A stretch of DNA of 43,044 bases, from positions 1 to 43,044 of the forward strand of contig JAYFNX010000042.1 of assembly GCA_034933245.1 (NCBI GenBank), given 5' to 3'. The stretch's first letter is position 1, and every line of letters starts with the position of its first letter. The notes under the pieces are model-generated. The model was given only the letters and a program-made list of their open reading frames with translations. It ran no database searches and was not told the origin of the DNA. This stretch comes from Pelethousia sp034933245. Lineage in GTDB: Bacteria; Bacillota; Clostridia; Christensenellales; CAG-138. Shown here in pieces: positions 23,520 to 31,440 of this stretch. The position numbers and the translations under genes were made by a program.

Positions 23520-24263
23520 ATGTCAGGACATTCAAAATGGGCCAACATCCAAAACAAAAAAAATAAGACCGATGCGGCTCGCGGTAAAGTATTTACAAAG
23601 ATAGGCCGAGAGATCGCCATCGCGGTCAAGGAGGGCGGCGGCGATCCTGCCAATAACTCGAAGCTTCGGGATGTAATCGCGAAGGCCAAGGCTAACAACA
23701 TGCCCAACGATAACATTAGCCGTTCCATTAAAAAAGCCATGGGCGAGTCGGGCAACGTGAATTATGAAGAGATCACGTACGAAGGCTATGGGCCTGGCGG
23801 CACTGCCGTAATTGTGGAGGTGGTGACGGATAACCGCAACCGTGCGGCGGCCGAAATCCGCCATATCTTCGATAAGAGCGGCGGCTCTATGGGTGCAACG
23901 GGCTGCGTGGCTTGGATGTTTGATAAAAGGGGCATCTTGGTCATTGAGCGCAGTGCGTCCATCGATGAGGATGAGCTTATGATGGCGGTCTTGGAAGCGG
24001 GTGCGGAGGATTTCGTCCCCATGGACGATGCATTTGAGGTCTATACGGGCCCGGCTGCTTTCTCAGATGTACGGGAGGCGCTAGAAGGCGCGGGATATAG
24101 TTTCCTTTCCGCCGAAATATCCATGATTCCCCAAAATACCGTAGATGCTACGGAAAATTCGGAGCTGGTGGAAAAACTGGAACGCATGTTGGAACGCTTT
24201 GACGACAATGACGATGTGCAGGAGGTTTTCCATAACGCCGCCATGCCCGAAGAAGAGGAATAG
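23520..24263 (+). CDS. yebC: YebC/PmpR (TACO1) family protein
   Basis: 247 residues from ATG 23520 behind GGAGGAG. The N-terminal signature MSGHSKWANIQNKKNKTDAA and the continuing KVFTKIGREIAIAVKEGGGDP are diagnostic. Three domains are expected. The middle one begins with ITYEGYGPGGTAVIVEVVTDN. The acidic C-terminal end is EEEE. Family members were first described as transcription regulators; I also recall reports that YebC-type proteins relieve ribosome stalling at polyproline stretches. The gene has its own promoter and terminator, so it is monocistronic. The stop is TAG. Confidence 0.95.
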   Translation: MSGHSKWANIQNKKNKTDAARGKVFTKIGREIAIAVKEGGGDPANNSKLRDVIAKAKANNMPNDNISRSIKKAMGESGNVNYEEITYEGYGPGGTAVIVEVVTDNRNRAAAEIRHIFDKSGGSMGATGCVAWMFDKRGILVIERSASIDEDELMMAVLEAGAEDFVPMDDAFEVYTGPAAFSDVREALEGAGYSFLSAEISMIPQNTVDATENSELVEKLERMLERFDDNDDVQEVFHNAAMPEEEE

Positions 24264-24290
24264 TATATTTATACATCAGCGGACACAATG

Positions 24291-24328
24291 GCCATCCGGC
24301 AAGGTTATTCTTGCGGGTGGCTTTTTTT
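24291..24328 (+). terminator. Intrinsic terminator of yebC
   Basis: GCCATCCGGCAAG (24291-24303) pairs with CTTGCGGGTGGC (24310-24321) with minor mismatches and a six-base loop, followed by seven T residues. Confidence 0.88.
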
Positions 24329-24429
24329 ATACTGCAAATTACGGTACTTGCGCTGTGGCAACATAGATTCTCCATGAATACATTGATAGTGCAAACGACA
24401 TTTGCTAAGAACAAGGAGGAACCAGAGCA

Positions 24430-25284
24430 ATGGCAACCTTTACAAATCAAGCCACGCTTTCGTATAACAATACTACCACAAACTCCAACGTCGTTGTGGG
24501 GGAACTGCTTGACGTATTGGTGGCGACAAAAACTGCCGTAATGGATGATTACGTGGCCCATGATGATGTGACCTATGTAATCAGCATCGTCAACACAGGG
24601 GCGACCCCTTTCACCGGATTGGAAATTGAAGATAACCTAGGGGCCTATCCCTATAGCGGAACCACCTTATACCCCCTTACTTATGTGTCCGGCTCCATAC
24701 GATATTATATCAATGGCGCCATACAGGCGGCTCCTTCTGTCACAGCTGGGCCACCCCTTCAAATTACTGGCATCAATGTGCCCGCCAACGGGAACGCCAT
24801 GCTCATTTATGAGGTAGAGGCAAATGCATATGCTCCCCTGGATGTGGACGACAACATAGAAAACGTTGCCATGATTTCGGGGGGCGGACTTACCGAGCCG
24901 CTGGAAGTAAAGGAGACCATCTATACGGAAAATCTGCCGCTTTTGACCATCAGCAAGAATCTCACGCCGTCCTCGGTGGTTGAGAACGGGCAACTGACTT
25001 ACACCTTCGTCATCCTGAATATGGGCAATACCGCAGCTACGGCTGGAGACAATGTTACCGTTACCGATACGTTCGATCCGATATTGACTGGCCTTACCGT
25101 AACGTTTAATGGCGCACCATGGAACGATCCCGCCAACTATAGCTACGATTCCGGTACCGGCATATTTACCACAGTCCCAGGGGAAATCACGGTAGACGCC
25201 GCAACCTATATTCGGGATTCCGTTACCCATGAATGGGTCGTAAATCCTGGTGTAAGCTTCCTCACGGTTACGGGAACCATATAA
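24430..25284 (+). CDS. DUF11-repeat protein without signal peptide
   Basis: 284 residues from ATG 24430 behind AAGGAGGAACC. The N-terminal part begins MATFTNQATLSYNN and contains a DUF11-like beta-sandwich (about residues 30-155, with VTYVISIVNTGATPFTGLEI). A second one follows at about 165-284 (LLTISKNLTPSSVVENGQLTYTFVILNMGNT, then VTVTDTFDP). DUF11 domains are common in bacterial surface and spore-surface proteins. Unusually there is no signal peptide, no transmembrane segment and no LPXTG sorting motif. It could be a mother-cell-made spore-surface protein, which needs no export, but that is inference. It is a single gene, followed by a terminator. Confidence 0.8.
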   Translation: MATFTNQATLSYNNTTTNSNVVVGELLDVLVATKTAVMDDYVAHDDVTYVISIVNTGATPFTGLEIEDNLGAYPYSGTTLYPLTYVSGSIRYYINGAIQAAPSVTAGPPLQITGINVPANGNAMLIYEVEANAYAPLDVDDNIENVAMISGGGLTEPLEVKETIYTENLPLLTISKNLTPSSVVENGQLTYTFVILNMGNTAATAGDNVTVTDTFDPILTGLTVTFNGAPWNDPANYSYDSGTGIFTTVPGEITVDAATYIRDSVTHEWVVNPGVSFLTVTGTI

Positions 25285-25335
25285 GCACGCCAAAGTATAA
25301 GGGAACGCATAGCGTAACCAAAGGTAGAAATGGAA

Positions 25336-25363
25336 AGGACCGCGCGTTTGCACGGCCCTTTTT
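25336..25363 (+). terminator. Intrinsic terminator after the DUF11 gene
   Basis: AGGACCGCGC (25336-25345) and GCACGGCCCT (25350-25359) form a 10-position stem with two mismatches and a GTTT loop, followed by a T-run. It separates two convergent genes. Confidence 0.75.
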
Positions 25364-25398
25364 CTGTGGCCGAATGCGATATTCAGCCGTTTGTCTCC

Positions 25399-28300
25399 TC
25401 ATGACGTTTTTAGCGCCTTCGCCTCCCAAGCAGCCATCTGCGCATCCGAAAAGCCGAATTCCTTTTGCAGGTATTTAAGCGCATATTCCGGCCGCTCCTG
25501 GAGGCATTTGCGAAGGGAAGCAATCTCGCTCTCCCATGCGCTCATTGAACGGAGTTCACCCCAGCGCTGGATATGGCGGGGGAGTTCTTCCCGAAGTTGG
25601 GCTGCCATTTCGTCCAGAATGGCGGTGGTGCGCTCCGGATTGAAATAATTGCGGACAACGTATACATAGCGCTCTCCAAACGCCTCGCACCAGCCTTTAT
25701 TTTTACGAAGGCCCACATATAGATCCATATTGGTAAGAGAACCGTCTTGGGAAGGAATGCCTGCCGGGTTAAAATAGCTTGGCAGAATATTCCGCGTGGG
25801 GCTGGAAGCCGAAAGAGCATAGTCTAAATCGTAATAGACCGGCCGCCAGCGCACCGTATAGTCCTGGCTGCGCCAGTATTTTTGGTTAAACATATCGCCG
25901 TTGGCAAAAAAGGTCTGGGCAATGAGATAATCCGAAATATAGTCCGGATCTACCCATTGAATATACTCCGCATATTTGGCGTTGCTGGAAAGGTCGGTGG
26001 ATTGCGCATAGGCCCGAACCCGTTTGTTATCGCTGTTTCGGCCTGCAAGAGCCTGGATATTGCGGCGGATAATATCTACGGCATCCGGGTCTACACCATA
26101 ATGGGTCGCCATATAATCCTCGTTTTGATTTTCGTTCAGGTCGTAGATTCCCCAATATTGCCCGTTCACATATACCACAACAAGCCGGGTTTCGGCATAT
26201 TCCATCCGAAGTCCTTTTACGACCTTGGAAAAAAAGCTGTCCCGAAGCCGGGCTTTGCTCCGATCCTGGCCGGAGTTGCGAAGCACCAGGGAGGAGAAGG
26301 TTGTTACGTCGCTCTCGTCAAAGAAAGGGTAGCTGGTTTCGCTTTGCCCATAGGCGCCCCGCAGATACACGGCCATGGATTTTTGCCTGGCTGTGAGGGT
26401 AGAGGAGCCGCTTGCGCGCAGGCTGCAGCCGAAGGAGGTGCCCAGCAGCCCATCCGTTTCATAAAAAGCGAAGTGGGCCTCTTTTTCCACTCGCTGCGTG
26501 CGTTCCGTAACGGAATACATGGCGCTCCAATCATCGCTTTGGGCCGAAAGGCAAACCACGGGCAGCGAATGTGGCTTTTCAAACAAATAGGTCGCGGTGG
26601 CAACATCGCTTTGCAGCAGACCGTCCACAAATGCGACGGCTCGAATTACCGTGCTCTTTTCTATGGCAAGGGGGACTGTATAGGAGGGGGATGCGGCGCT
26701 GGGCTCGCTCCCATCCAGGGTATAATGAATGCTGGCGTCGGCATTCGGGCATGAAATGGACAGCGAGAAGGAAGCGCTGTGATAGAGGGCCATTTCAGAA
26801 AAAACGGGGGATGCCGCAAAGGCGGAATAGCTGCTTTGTGGGTTTGCTTCACCCTTGGTGGCGCTGGTAAAAAAGACCCGTGCGGTGCTGGCGGAAGAAC
26901 GCCCGGCGCTCACGCCCAAGCGAAGGGCGCCCGTTTGGAAGATATCTCGAATGTTGCCATCGGAATCCGAAAGGATCAAGGTCTCCCCTGTGGGGGATAT
27001 GCCAAAGGGCGCCGTAGCGCCCTTGCTGCTGCTGGAAGAGGCGCTGATGGCAACGTAGCCACCCGCCGGAATGGTGAGGGATGCCAAGGTGCATTTGGCG
27101 GGAAAATCCGGATCGTCCGTGATGCGCCAGCCGGAAAGATCCACATCGCCTGCGGAAGCATTATGCAGCTCGATCCAGTCCGCCTTGCCGCTTTTGGCGG
27201 CGGTTATCGCGCTTACCTCGCTTATGTATACGCCGGCCATATCCGTATATCCTGCGCCGGCAGGTTCGGCAAACGCATGCGTTGTATTGGCCCCGCCGGG
27301 GGTGGGCGATGTAAAATAACCCAAAGCGCCGTCCGCCGTGGGGCCAATGGATACATTCTCGCCCAAATTGGCGGGCAGATCGATTTGCTCCCGGCCCATT
27401 CCGGCTACGTCAGTCAAAAGCAGTGCCGCATCGGAGCCAGAAAGGCGGAAAGAGGAATGGAGAGCCCCCTCGCTTTGCTTGCCGGAAAGGAACACGATCA
27501 AATAGCTTTCGGGATCGATCTGCGTCTCTGCCGGGAAAGCCCACTTAAAAGGGTCTCCGGGATCGTCGCTGAGATAATAGCCGGCAAGGCTCACCATCTG
27601 CGCGGAGCTGTTATAAAGCTCGGCCCAAGCCTCCCGTTCGCCCGTATCGTCTCGCAGACTGTATTCGTTATGCAATAGAACTTCGTTGAGCCGTACAGGG
27701 AACGAAGCGTCCATTTGCGAAAAGGCGAGGGAAGTAAACTGTGCGGCGTTCCCATTGGCAGCACCGGGGGTGGCGGCTGCGGTATAGGCTCCACCCGGCA
27801 GCACACTGACCCCTTGGGGAATATCTTCCGGCCAGTTCAGCATGGAGACGATGTTGCCCGCCCCGTCGCTTAGGCAGATGGCATCATCAGCCGCACCCAA
27901 CTTGAAAGCGGCATGAAGACCGTCCAAGTCCTCATCACCTGAAAACCAGACCACCGCATATTCGCCGGGCGCAAGGGTAGAACCCGGCATCCGCCACTTG
28001 GCGGCCTGGTGCATGGTATCGGAAAGATAATAATCCGAAAGCAGCACAGCCTCGGTTCCGGCGTTGTAAAGCTCCGCCCAAGGGTATTCACCGCCATCCG
28101 CCGCCTGGTAACACCCTCCCCGGGGCATGCATTCCGTAATTTGAAGGTTGCCGTTGGCCCCGGCCGTGATGGATTCCGCTGCGGAAGAATAAACGATGTC
28201 CGCATTTTGCTGGCCGGGGGTTGGGCTTGCGCAGTAGCCGTAGGTGCCCGCATCGTCTCGAGCATAAGAAACGTCGCTCAACAGGGCGGGAATATCCAAC

Positions 28301-28737
28301 TGCTGGACGATGTTATAATAAGCATCCGTAAGATAAAGGGACTCGCCGCTTTTTGAAAGGCCGAAGCCCGTGCACAAAAGGCCGCTTACCTCCAAGCTGC
28401 TTTTCGCGCAGTAAACAAGAAGGTAGCCGCCGGCCGGCAGCTTGCTACCTTGGGGAAATGTCCACTTATGAGGATCCTTGAGGTTATCGCTCAGACCATA
28501 GCCGGAAAAATCCAGCTCCGCTCCCGTGCCGTTATATAGCTCGATCCAATCCGGAGAGCCAAGGGCCTCTTGAGAGAGGGAAAAGGAGTTGGAGGTAACC
28601 ACCTCGTTGATGACAAGGTTGCCTTGGATTTCGCCACCCGCAACGATACTTTGACAGCCCGCGCAGCAGAGTAAAACGGCAAAGGCCAAGAGGATTAAAA
28701 AGATTCTATTCATCAACACAACATATCGTTTCAGCAT
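25399..28737 (-). CDS. Large exported protein with four lamin-tail domains, a chitobiase-like domain and a CotH kinase domain
   Basis: About 1112 residues from ATG 28735-28737, or 1104 from ATG 28711-28713. The N-terminus has a hydrophobic signal (MNRIFLILLAFAVLLCCAGC) with a weak lipobox, so it is probably exported and maybe lipidated. Four LTD (lamin-tail) beta domains follow; each has an NEV-type start and a W(I/A)ELYN core (LVINEVV/DWIELYN, LQITECM/WAELYN, VRLNEVL/WAELYN, YISEVSA/DWIELHN). Next come a chitobiase C-terminal/FN3-like segment (IHYTLDGSEPS) and a CotH domain (VVYVNGQYWGIYDLNENQNEDY, later YYDLDYAL with the metal-binding Asp pair). CotH proteins are atypical protein kinases that phosphorylate spore coat proteins in Bacillus. 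The exported LTD/CotH form probably acts at the cell or spore surface. The gene is divergent from a two-component system. Confidence 0.88.
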   Translation of the reverse strand: MLKRYVVLMNRIFLILLAFAVLLCCAGCQSIVAGGEIQGNLVINEVVTSNSFSLSQEALGSPDWIELYNGTGAELDFSGYGLSDNLKDPHKWTFPQGSKLPAGGYLLVYCAKSSLEVSGLLCTGFGLSKSGESLYLTDAYYNIVQQLDIPALLSDVSYARDDAGTYGYCASPTPGQQNADIVYSSAAESITAGANGNLQITECMPRGGCYQAADGGEYPWAELYNAGTEAVLLSDYYLSDTMHQAAKWRMPGSTLAPGEYAVVWFSGDEDLDGLHAAFKLGAADDAICLSDGAGNIVSMLNWPEDIPQGVSVLPGGAYTAAATPGAANGNAAQFTSLAFSQMDASFPVRLNEVLLHNEYSLRDDTGEREAWAELYNSSAQMVSLAGYYLSDDPGDPFKWAFPAETQIDPESYLIVFLSGKQSEGALHSSFRLSGSDAALLLTDVAGMGREQIDLPANLGENVSIGPTADGALGYFTSPTPGGANTTHAFAEPAGAGYTDMAGVYISEVSAITAAKSGKADWIELHNASAGDVDLSGWRITDDPDFPAKCTLASLTIPAGGYVAISASSSSSKGATAPFGISPTGETLILSDSDGNIRDIFQTGALRLGVSAGRSSASTARVFFTSATKGEANPQSSYSAFAASPVFSEMALYHSASFSLSISCPNADASIHYTLDGSEPSAASPSYTVPLAIEKSTVIRAVAFVDGLLQSDVATATYLFEKPHSLPVVCLSAQSDDWSAMYSVTERTQRVEKEAHFAFYETDGLLGTSFGCSLRASGSSTLTARQKSMAVYLRGAYGQSETSYPFFDESDVTTFSSLVLRNSGQDRSKARLRDSFFSKVVKGLRMEYAETRLVVVYVNGQYWGIYDLNENQNEDYMATHYGVDPDAVDIIRRNIQALAGRNSDNKRVRAYAQSTDLSSNAKYAEYIQWVDPDYISDYLIAQTFFANGDMFNQKYWRSQDYTVRWRPVYYDLDYALSASSPTRNILPSYFNPAGIPSQDGSLTNMDLYVGLRKNKGWCEAFGERYVYVVRNYFNPERTTAILDEMAAQLREELPRHIQRWGELRSMSAWESEIASLRKCLQERPEYALKYLQKEFGFSDAQMAAWEAKALKTS

Positions 28738-28743
28738 GAAACC

Positions 28744-28752
28744 ATTATAGCA
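28744..28752 (-). promoter_or_regulatory. Extended -10 promoter of the CotH gene, start codon at +1
   Basis: On the minus strand TGCTATAAT (TG at 28752-28751, -10 hexamer at 28744-28749) is an extended -10. A good -35 is not seen. The start site should fall at about 28737, which is the A of the first in-frame ATG. No Shine-Dalgarno precedes this ATG or the next one at 28713. Confidence 0.5.
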
Positions 28753-28805
28753 TACGGCGCCAATTTTGACAGGGATCAATTCGAAAAATGCGGGGAAGGA
28801 AATTT

Positions 28806-28831
28806 TGTCATAATTGAGGACAATTATGACA
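28806..28831. promoter_or_regulatory. Perfect 11-bp inverted repeat between cotH and the first response regulator
   Basis: TGTCATAATTG (28806-28816) and CAATTATGACA (28821-28831) are perfect inverted copies around AGGA. The repeat ends 15 bases before the -35 box of the first response-regulator gene and lies about 60 bases upstream of the divergent CotH promoter. The TGTCAT core resembles PhoB-box half-sites, although those are direct repeats. It is a likely binding site for one of the adjacent regulators. Confidence 0.65.
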
Positions 28832-28846
28832 TTGGGTTGCGGATGC

Positions 28847-28876
28847 TTGCTAAGAAAGGATGGGGCATATTATAAT
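28847..28876 (+). promoter_or_regulatory. Promoter of the first two-component operon
   Basis: TTGCTA (28847-28852), an 18-base spacer and TATAAT (28871-28876), 28 bases upstream of the ATG at 28905. Confidence 0.65.
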
Positions 28877-28904
28877 CGGCCTATAAGAAAGCGAGGGGTA
28901 TAGT

Positions 28905-29597
28905 ATGACCGGCGCACAACGGATTTTAATTTGCGACGACCAGCCGATGATTCATGAAACGCTGGGCGTATATTTGCAAAGCGAAGGGTTCGAATTCGAT
29001 TCGGCCATGGATGGGGAACAGGCTCTTCAAATGGCGGATTCCTGCCGGCCGGATTTGATTATATTGGATATCATGATGCCCAAGAAAAACGGCATAGACG
29101 TTTGCCGGGAGATCCGGGGCCAAAGCCGAACCCCCATTATTATGCTGACGGCGAAGGGAGAGGAGATAGACCGTATTCTGGGTTTGGAGTTGGGCGCGGA
29201 CGATTATATCGTCAAACCCTTCAGCGCCCGGGAAGTGGTGGCGCGGGTTAAGGCGGTTTTGCGGCGGTTTCGGGCAGCGAAGGAAGAGCCGGAGCAGGTC
29301 CTCCGCTTTGATTCGCTGGAGATCAACATCGCCAGCTATGATGTGCGGGTGGGCGGCGAGCCTATGCGCTTTACCCCCAAGGAAGTGGAAATCCTTTATC
29401 TTCTGGCCTCCAAGCCCGGACGCGTCTTTGGGCGCGAGCAGATTTTGTCGCAGGTTTGGGGGTATGAGTTCTTCGGGGATACACGTGCCGTGGACACGCA
29501 AATTAAGCGAATCCGGCAGAAGCTTCCGCAGGATGAAACGAGTTGGGGCATTAAGACCGTCTATGGCGTGGGATATAAATTCGAGGCAGGCGAATGA
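28905..29597 (+). CDS. OmpR/PhoB-family response regulator 1
   Basis: 230 residues. The receiver domain (about 5-120) has the acidic pair Asp11-Asp12, phospho-acceptor Asp55 in LIILDIMMPKKNG, the conserved Thr in MLTAKGEE and Lys in IVKPFS. The C-terminal winged helix (about 135-228) has RFTPKEVEILYLLASKPGRVF and the recognition helix region DTRAVDTQIKRIRQKL. It is PhoB/PhoP-like. The start ATG lies behind GCGAGGGG. The stop overlaps the start of the kinase gene by four bases. It is highly similar to the second regulator at 31441, most of all from MLTAKGEEIDRILGLELGAD to the VKPFS lysine. All phosphorylation residues are intact although its cognate kinase lacks the His. Confidence 0.94.
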   Translation: MTGAQRILICDDQPMIHETLGVYLQSEGFEFDSAMDGEQALQMADSCRPDLIILDIMMPKKNGIDVCREIRGQSRTPIIMLTAKGEEIDRILGLELGADDYIVKPFSAREVVARVKAVLRRFRAAKEEPEQVLRFDSLEINIASYDVRVGGEPMRFTPKEVEILYLLASKPGRVFGREQILSQVWGYEFFGDTRAVDTQIKRIRQKLPQDETSWGIKTVYGVGYKFEAGE

Positions 29598-31354
29598 GGT
29601 TGTTTCGTAATACCGTTTTAAAAAAAACATTGTCGGTCATTTTGCTCACCATTATTTTGAGCGCCGCATTAACGGCGCTTACTTTCAATTATTACGGTAG
29701 AGCCGTATTTTCCAGGATCAAGGCAAAGGAGATTGCGCCCAGAGCAAAATATATTGCGGATGTAACGGCGGAGTACCTGCAGGGTTATATTGACGGCCGG
29801 GATTATACCCGGGCTATCGGTTCGAACTATTATATCTGGGACGCTATGCTGTATGTGTACAATGCCGATATGGAGTTGTTCGCCTATCCTGCCCGTATGG
29901 ACAACAAGCAGAACATGGCGGCGCTGGAGGCATATATCCCCGGGGTGCTGGGGGGGGAGCGGCTGTATTCACCCAATACCGAAAACAATCTGGGCGTTAT
30001 CATTGGGGAACCTGCGTGCAGCGAAGATGGGAGCGTCGTGGGCGCAGTGTTCCTAATCAAACCCCTGGGCGAGGTGAACGCTGCCATCGATAGCCTGGTG
30101 GTGGCCCTCATCGTAAGCATGATAGCGGCTACGGCCATTATGATCATCCCCGCTTATGTGGGCTCACGCAGCATCGTTCAGCCAATCCGTCAAATGCAGA
30201 CCATTGCCAACGCCATGGCCGATGGGGATTTTACCGTACGCGCACCGGATGTGGGGAGCGAGGAAATAGCTAGCCTTGGGAACTCCCTTAATTATCTCAG
30301 CGCGGCCCTTTCCGCTACCATCGGGGATCTGACCTTTGAAAAAAACCGGCTTACGGCTACCTTGAACGGCCTCGGGGAAGGTATCCTTTCCTTTGGCCCC
30401 GGCGGCGAGGTAACCCAGTATAACCCGGCCGCCCTGACGCTTCTCGGCATCAATCGGGAGCAGGGCTTTGCGAGTTCATCCATATTAGAGAAACTCGCGG
30501 ATGATATTCAGGGGGTATTGTCGGGTGGGGGTACCGCTATGCAAGAGATAGAGCGGGGGGAGGCCATCCTGCGTTTTACCATCACCCCCCTGGCCGAGAG
30601 CCAGCGGATTGAGGGCGTGGTTATGCTCATACAGGATGTGACGGAGGCTATTCGCCTGGAGAAAACCCGCAGGGATTATGTGGCCAATGTTTCCCAGGAG
30701 CTTCGTACGCCCATTGCAGCTATTCGTGGCTTGGCGGATGCGCTCAACGATGGCTTGGTAAAAAAAGAAACGGACAAGGCTCGCTACTATGGATATATTC
30801 TTCGTGAATCCATGCGCCTTTCCCGCTTGATAGACGATTTGCTGGAGCTTTCACGCCTTCAATCCGGCACGGTGGCCCTTTCCAAGCAGTCTATCAGCCT
30901 AGATGAACTGATTTATGATGTAGCGGACCGCTATGGCGCCGCGGCGAAAGAAAAAGGCCTTGCCATAGAAACCTTCCTGCCAAATCCCTGCCCGAGGGCC
31001 TATACCAACCCGGATAGAACCGAACAGGTGCTCATCGCCATTTTGGACAACGCCATTAAGCATGGAATAGGACCCGGCTCCATTGCGCTTAAGGCGGAAG
31101 ATAAAGGCGAAAAGCTGCAAATCAGCGTATCCAACCCAGGGGAGATCGACCAAAAAGATTTGCCGCATCTGTTTGACCGGTTTTATAAGGTGGATCAGTC
31201 CCATTCAGGAGAGGGAACGGGACTGGGGCTCTCCATCGCCTTTGAGGTGATGGGTTTGCTGGGAGAGAATATTTGGGCTGCGAGCGAAGACGGCTGCGTA
31301 ACCTTCGCCTTCACGATGGCGAAGGCGGAAGGTGAAATTGGGAAGAATATGTGA
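29594..31354 (+). CDS. Sensor histidine kinase 1 with the phospho-accepting His replaced by Gln
   Basis: 586 residues. TM1 is at about 12-32, an extracytoplasmic domain at 33-165, TM2 at about 167-189, HAMP at about 190-243, a PAS-like domain at about 258-355, HisKA at about 358-425 and HATPase_c at about 465-575. The H-box reads VANVSQELRTPIAAIRG: residue 368, normally the phosphorylated His, is Gln (codon CAG at 30695-30697). The ATP-binding domain keeps the N-box (LDNAIKHG), the FDRFYK F-box and GTGLGLSI, but its G1 box is SNPGEID, lacking the usual DxGxG Asp. It therefore should not autophosphorylate and may be a pseudokinase, a phosphatase-type partner or a modulator of the neighbouring intact kinase. 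A single C-to-G change would explain the Gln. Confidence 0.92.
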   Translation: MRLFRNTVLKKTLSVILLTIILSAALTALTFNYYGRAVFSRIKAKEIAPRAKYIADVTAEYLQGYIDGRDYTRAIGSNYYIWDAMLYVYNADMELFAYPARMDNKQNMAALEAYIPGVLGGERLYSPNTENNLGVIIGEPACSEDGSVVGAVFLIKPLGEVNAAIDSLVVALIVSMIAATAIMIIPAYVGSRSIVQPIRQMQTIANAMADGDFTVRAPDVGSEEIASLGNSLNYLSAALSATIGDLTFEKNRLTATLNGLGEGILSFGPGGEVTQYNPAALTLLGINREQGFASSSILEKLADDIQGVLSGGGTAMQEIERGEAILRFTITPLAESQRIEGVVMLIQDVTEAIRLEKTRRDYVANVSQELRTPIAAIRGLADALNDGLVKKETDKARYYGYILRESMRLSRLIDDLLELSRLQSGTVALSKQSISLDELIYDVADRYGAAAKEKGLAIETFLPNPCPRAYTNPDRTEQVLIAILDNAIKHGIGPGSIALKAEDKGEKLQISVSNPGEIDQKDLPHLFDRFYKVDQSHSGEGTGLGLSIAFEVMGLLGENIWAASEDGCVTFAFTMAKAEGEIGKNM

Positions 31355-31370
31355 AAAGGCCGCCTTTTTA
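31354..31370 (+). terminator. Short weak terminator between the two two-component operons
   Basis: AAAAGG and CCTTTT pair around a three-base CCG loop, with one more T after. The stem is short, so read-through is likely. Confidence 0.4.
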
Positions 31371-31372
31371 TA

Positions 31373-31412
31373 TGGAAAGCAGGGTAGAATGTGCTATACT
31401 GAAACAGTATAG
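31373..31412 (+). promoter_or_regulatory. Promoter of the second two-component operon with an 8-bp inverted repeat over the -10
   Basis: TGGAAA (31373-31378), a 16-base spacer and TATACT (31395-31400) with an upstream TG make an extended -10 promoter. CTATACTG (31394-31401) and CAGTATAG (31405-31412) are perfect inverted copies around AAA. They cover the -10 and the start site, so a protein bound here would block transcription. Confidence 0.65.
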
Positions 31413-31440
31413 GATATTATTTTGCACATAGGAGGAATAC

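Noticed and set aside
26779..27678. 299-codon plus-strand frame opposite the LTD/CotH gene
   Set aside because: Low-complexity Gly/Ala/Arg-rich shadow of the repeated LTD domains; no supporting signals.
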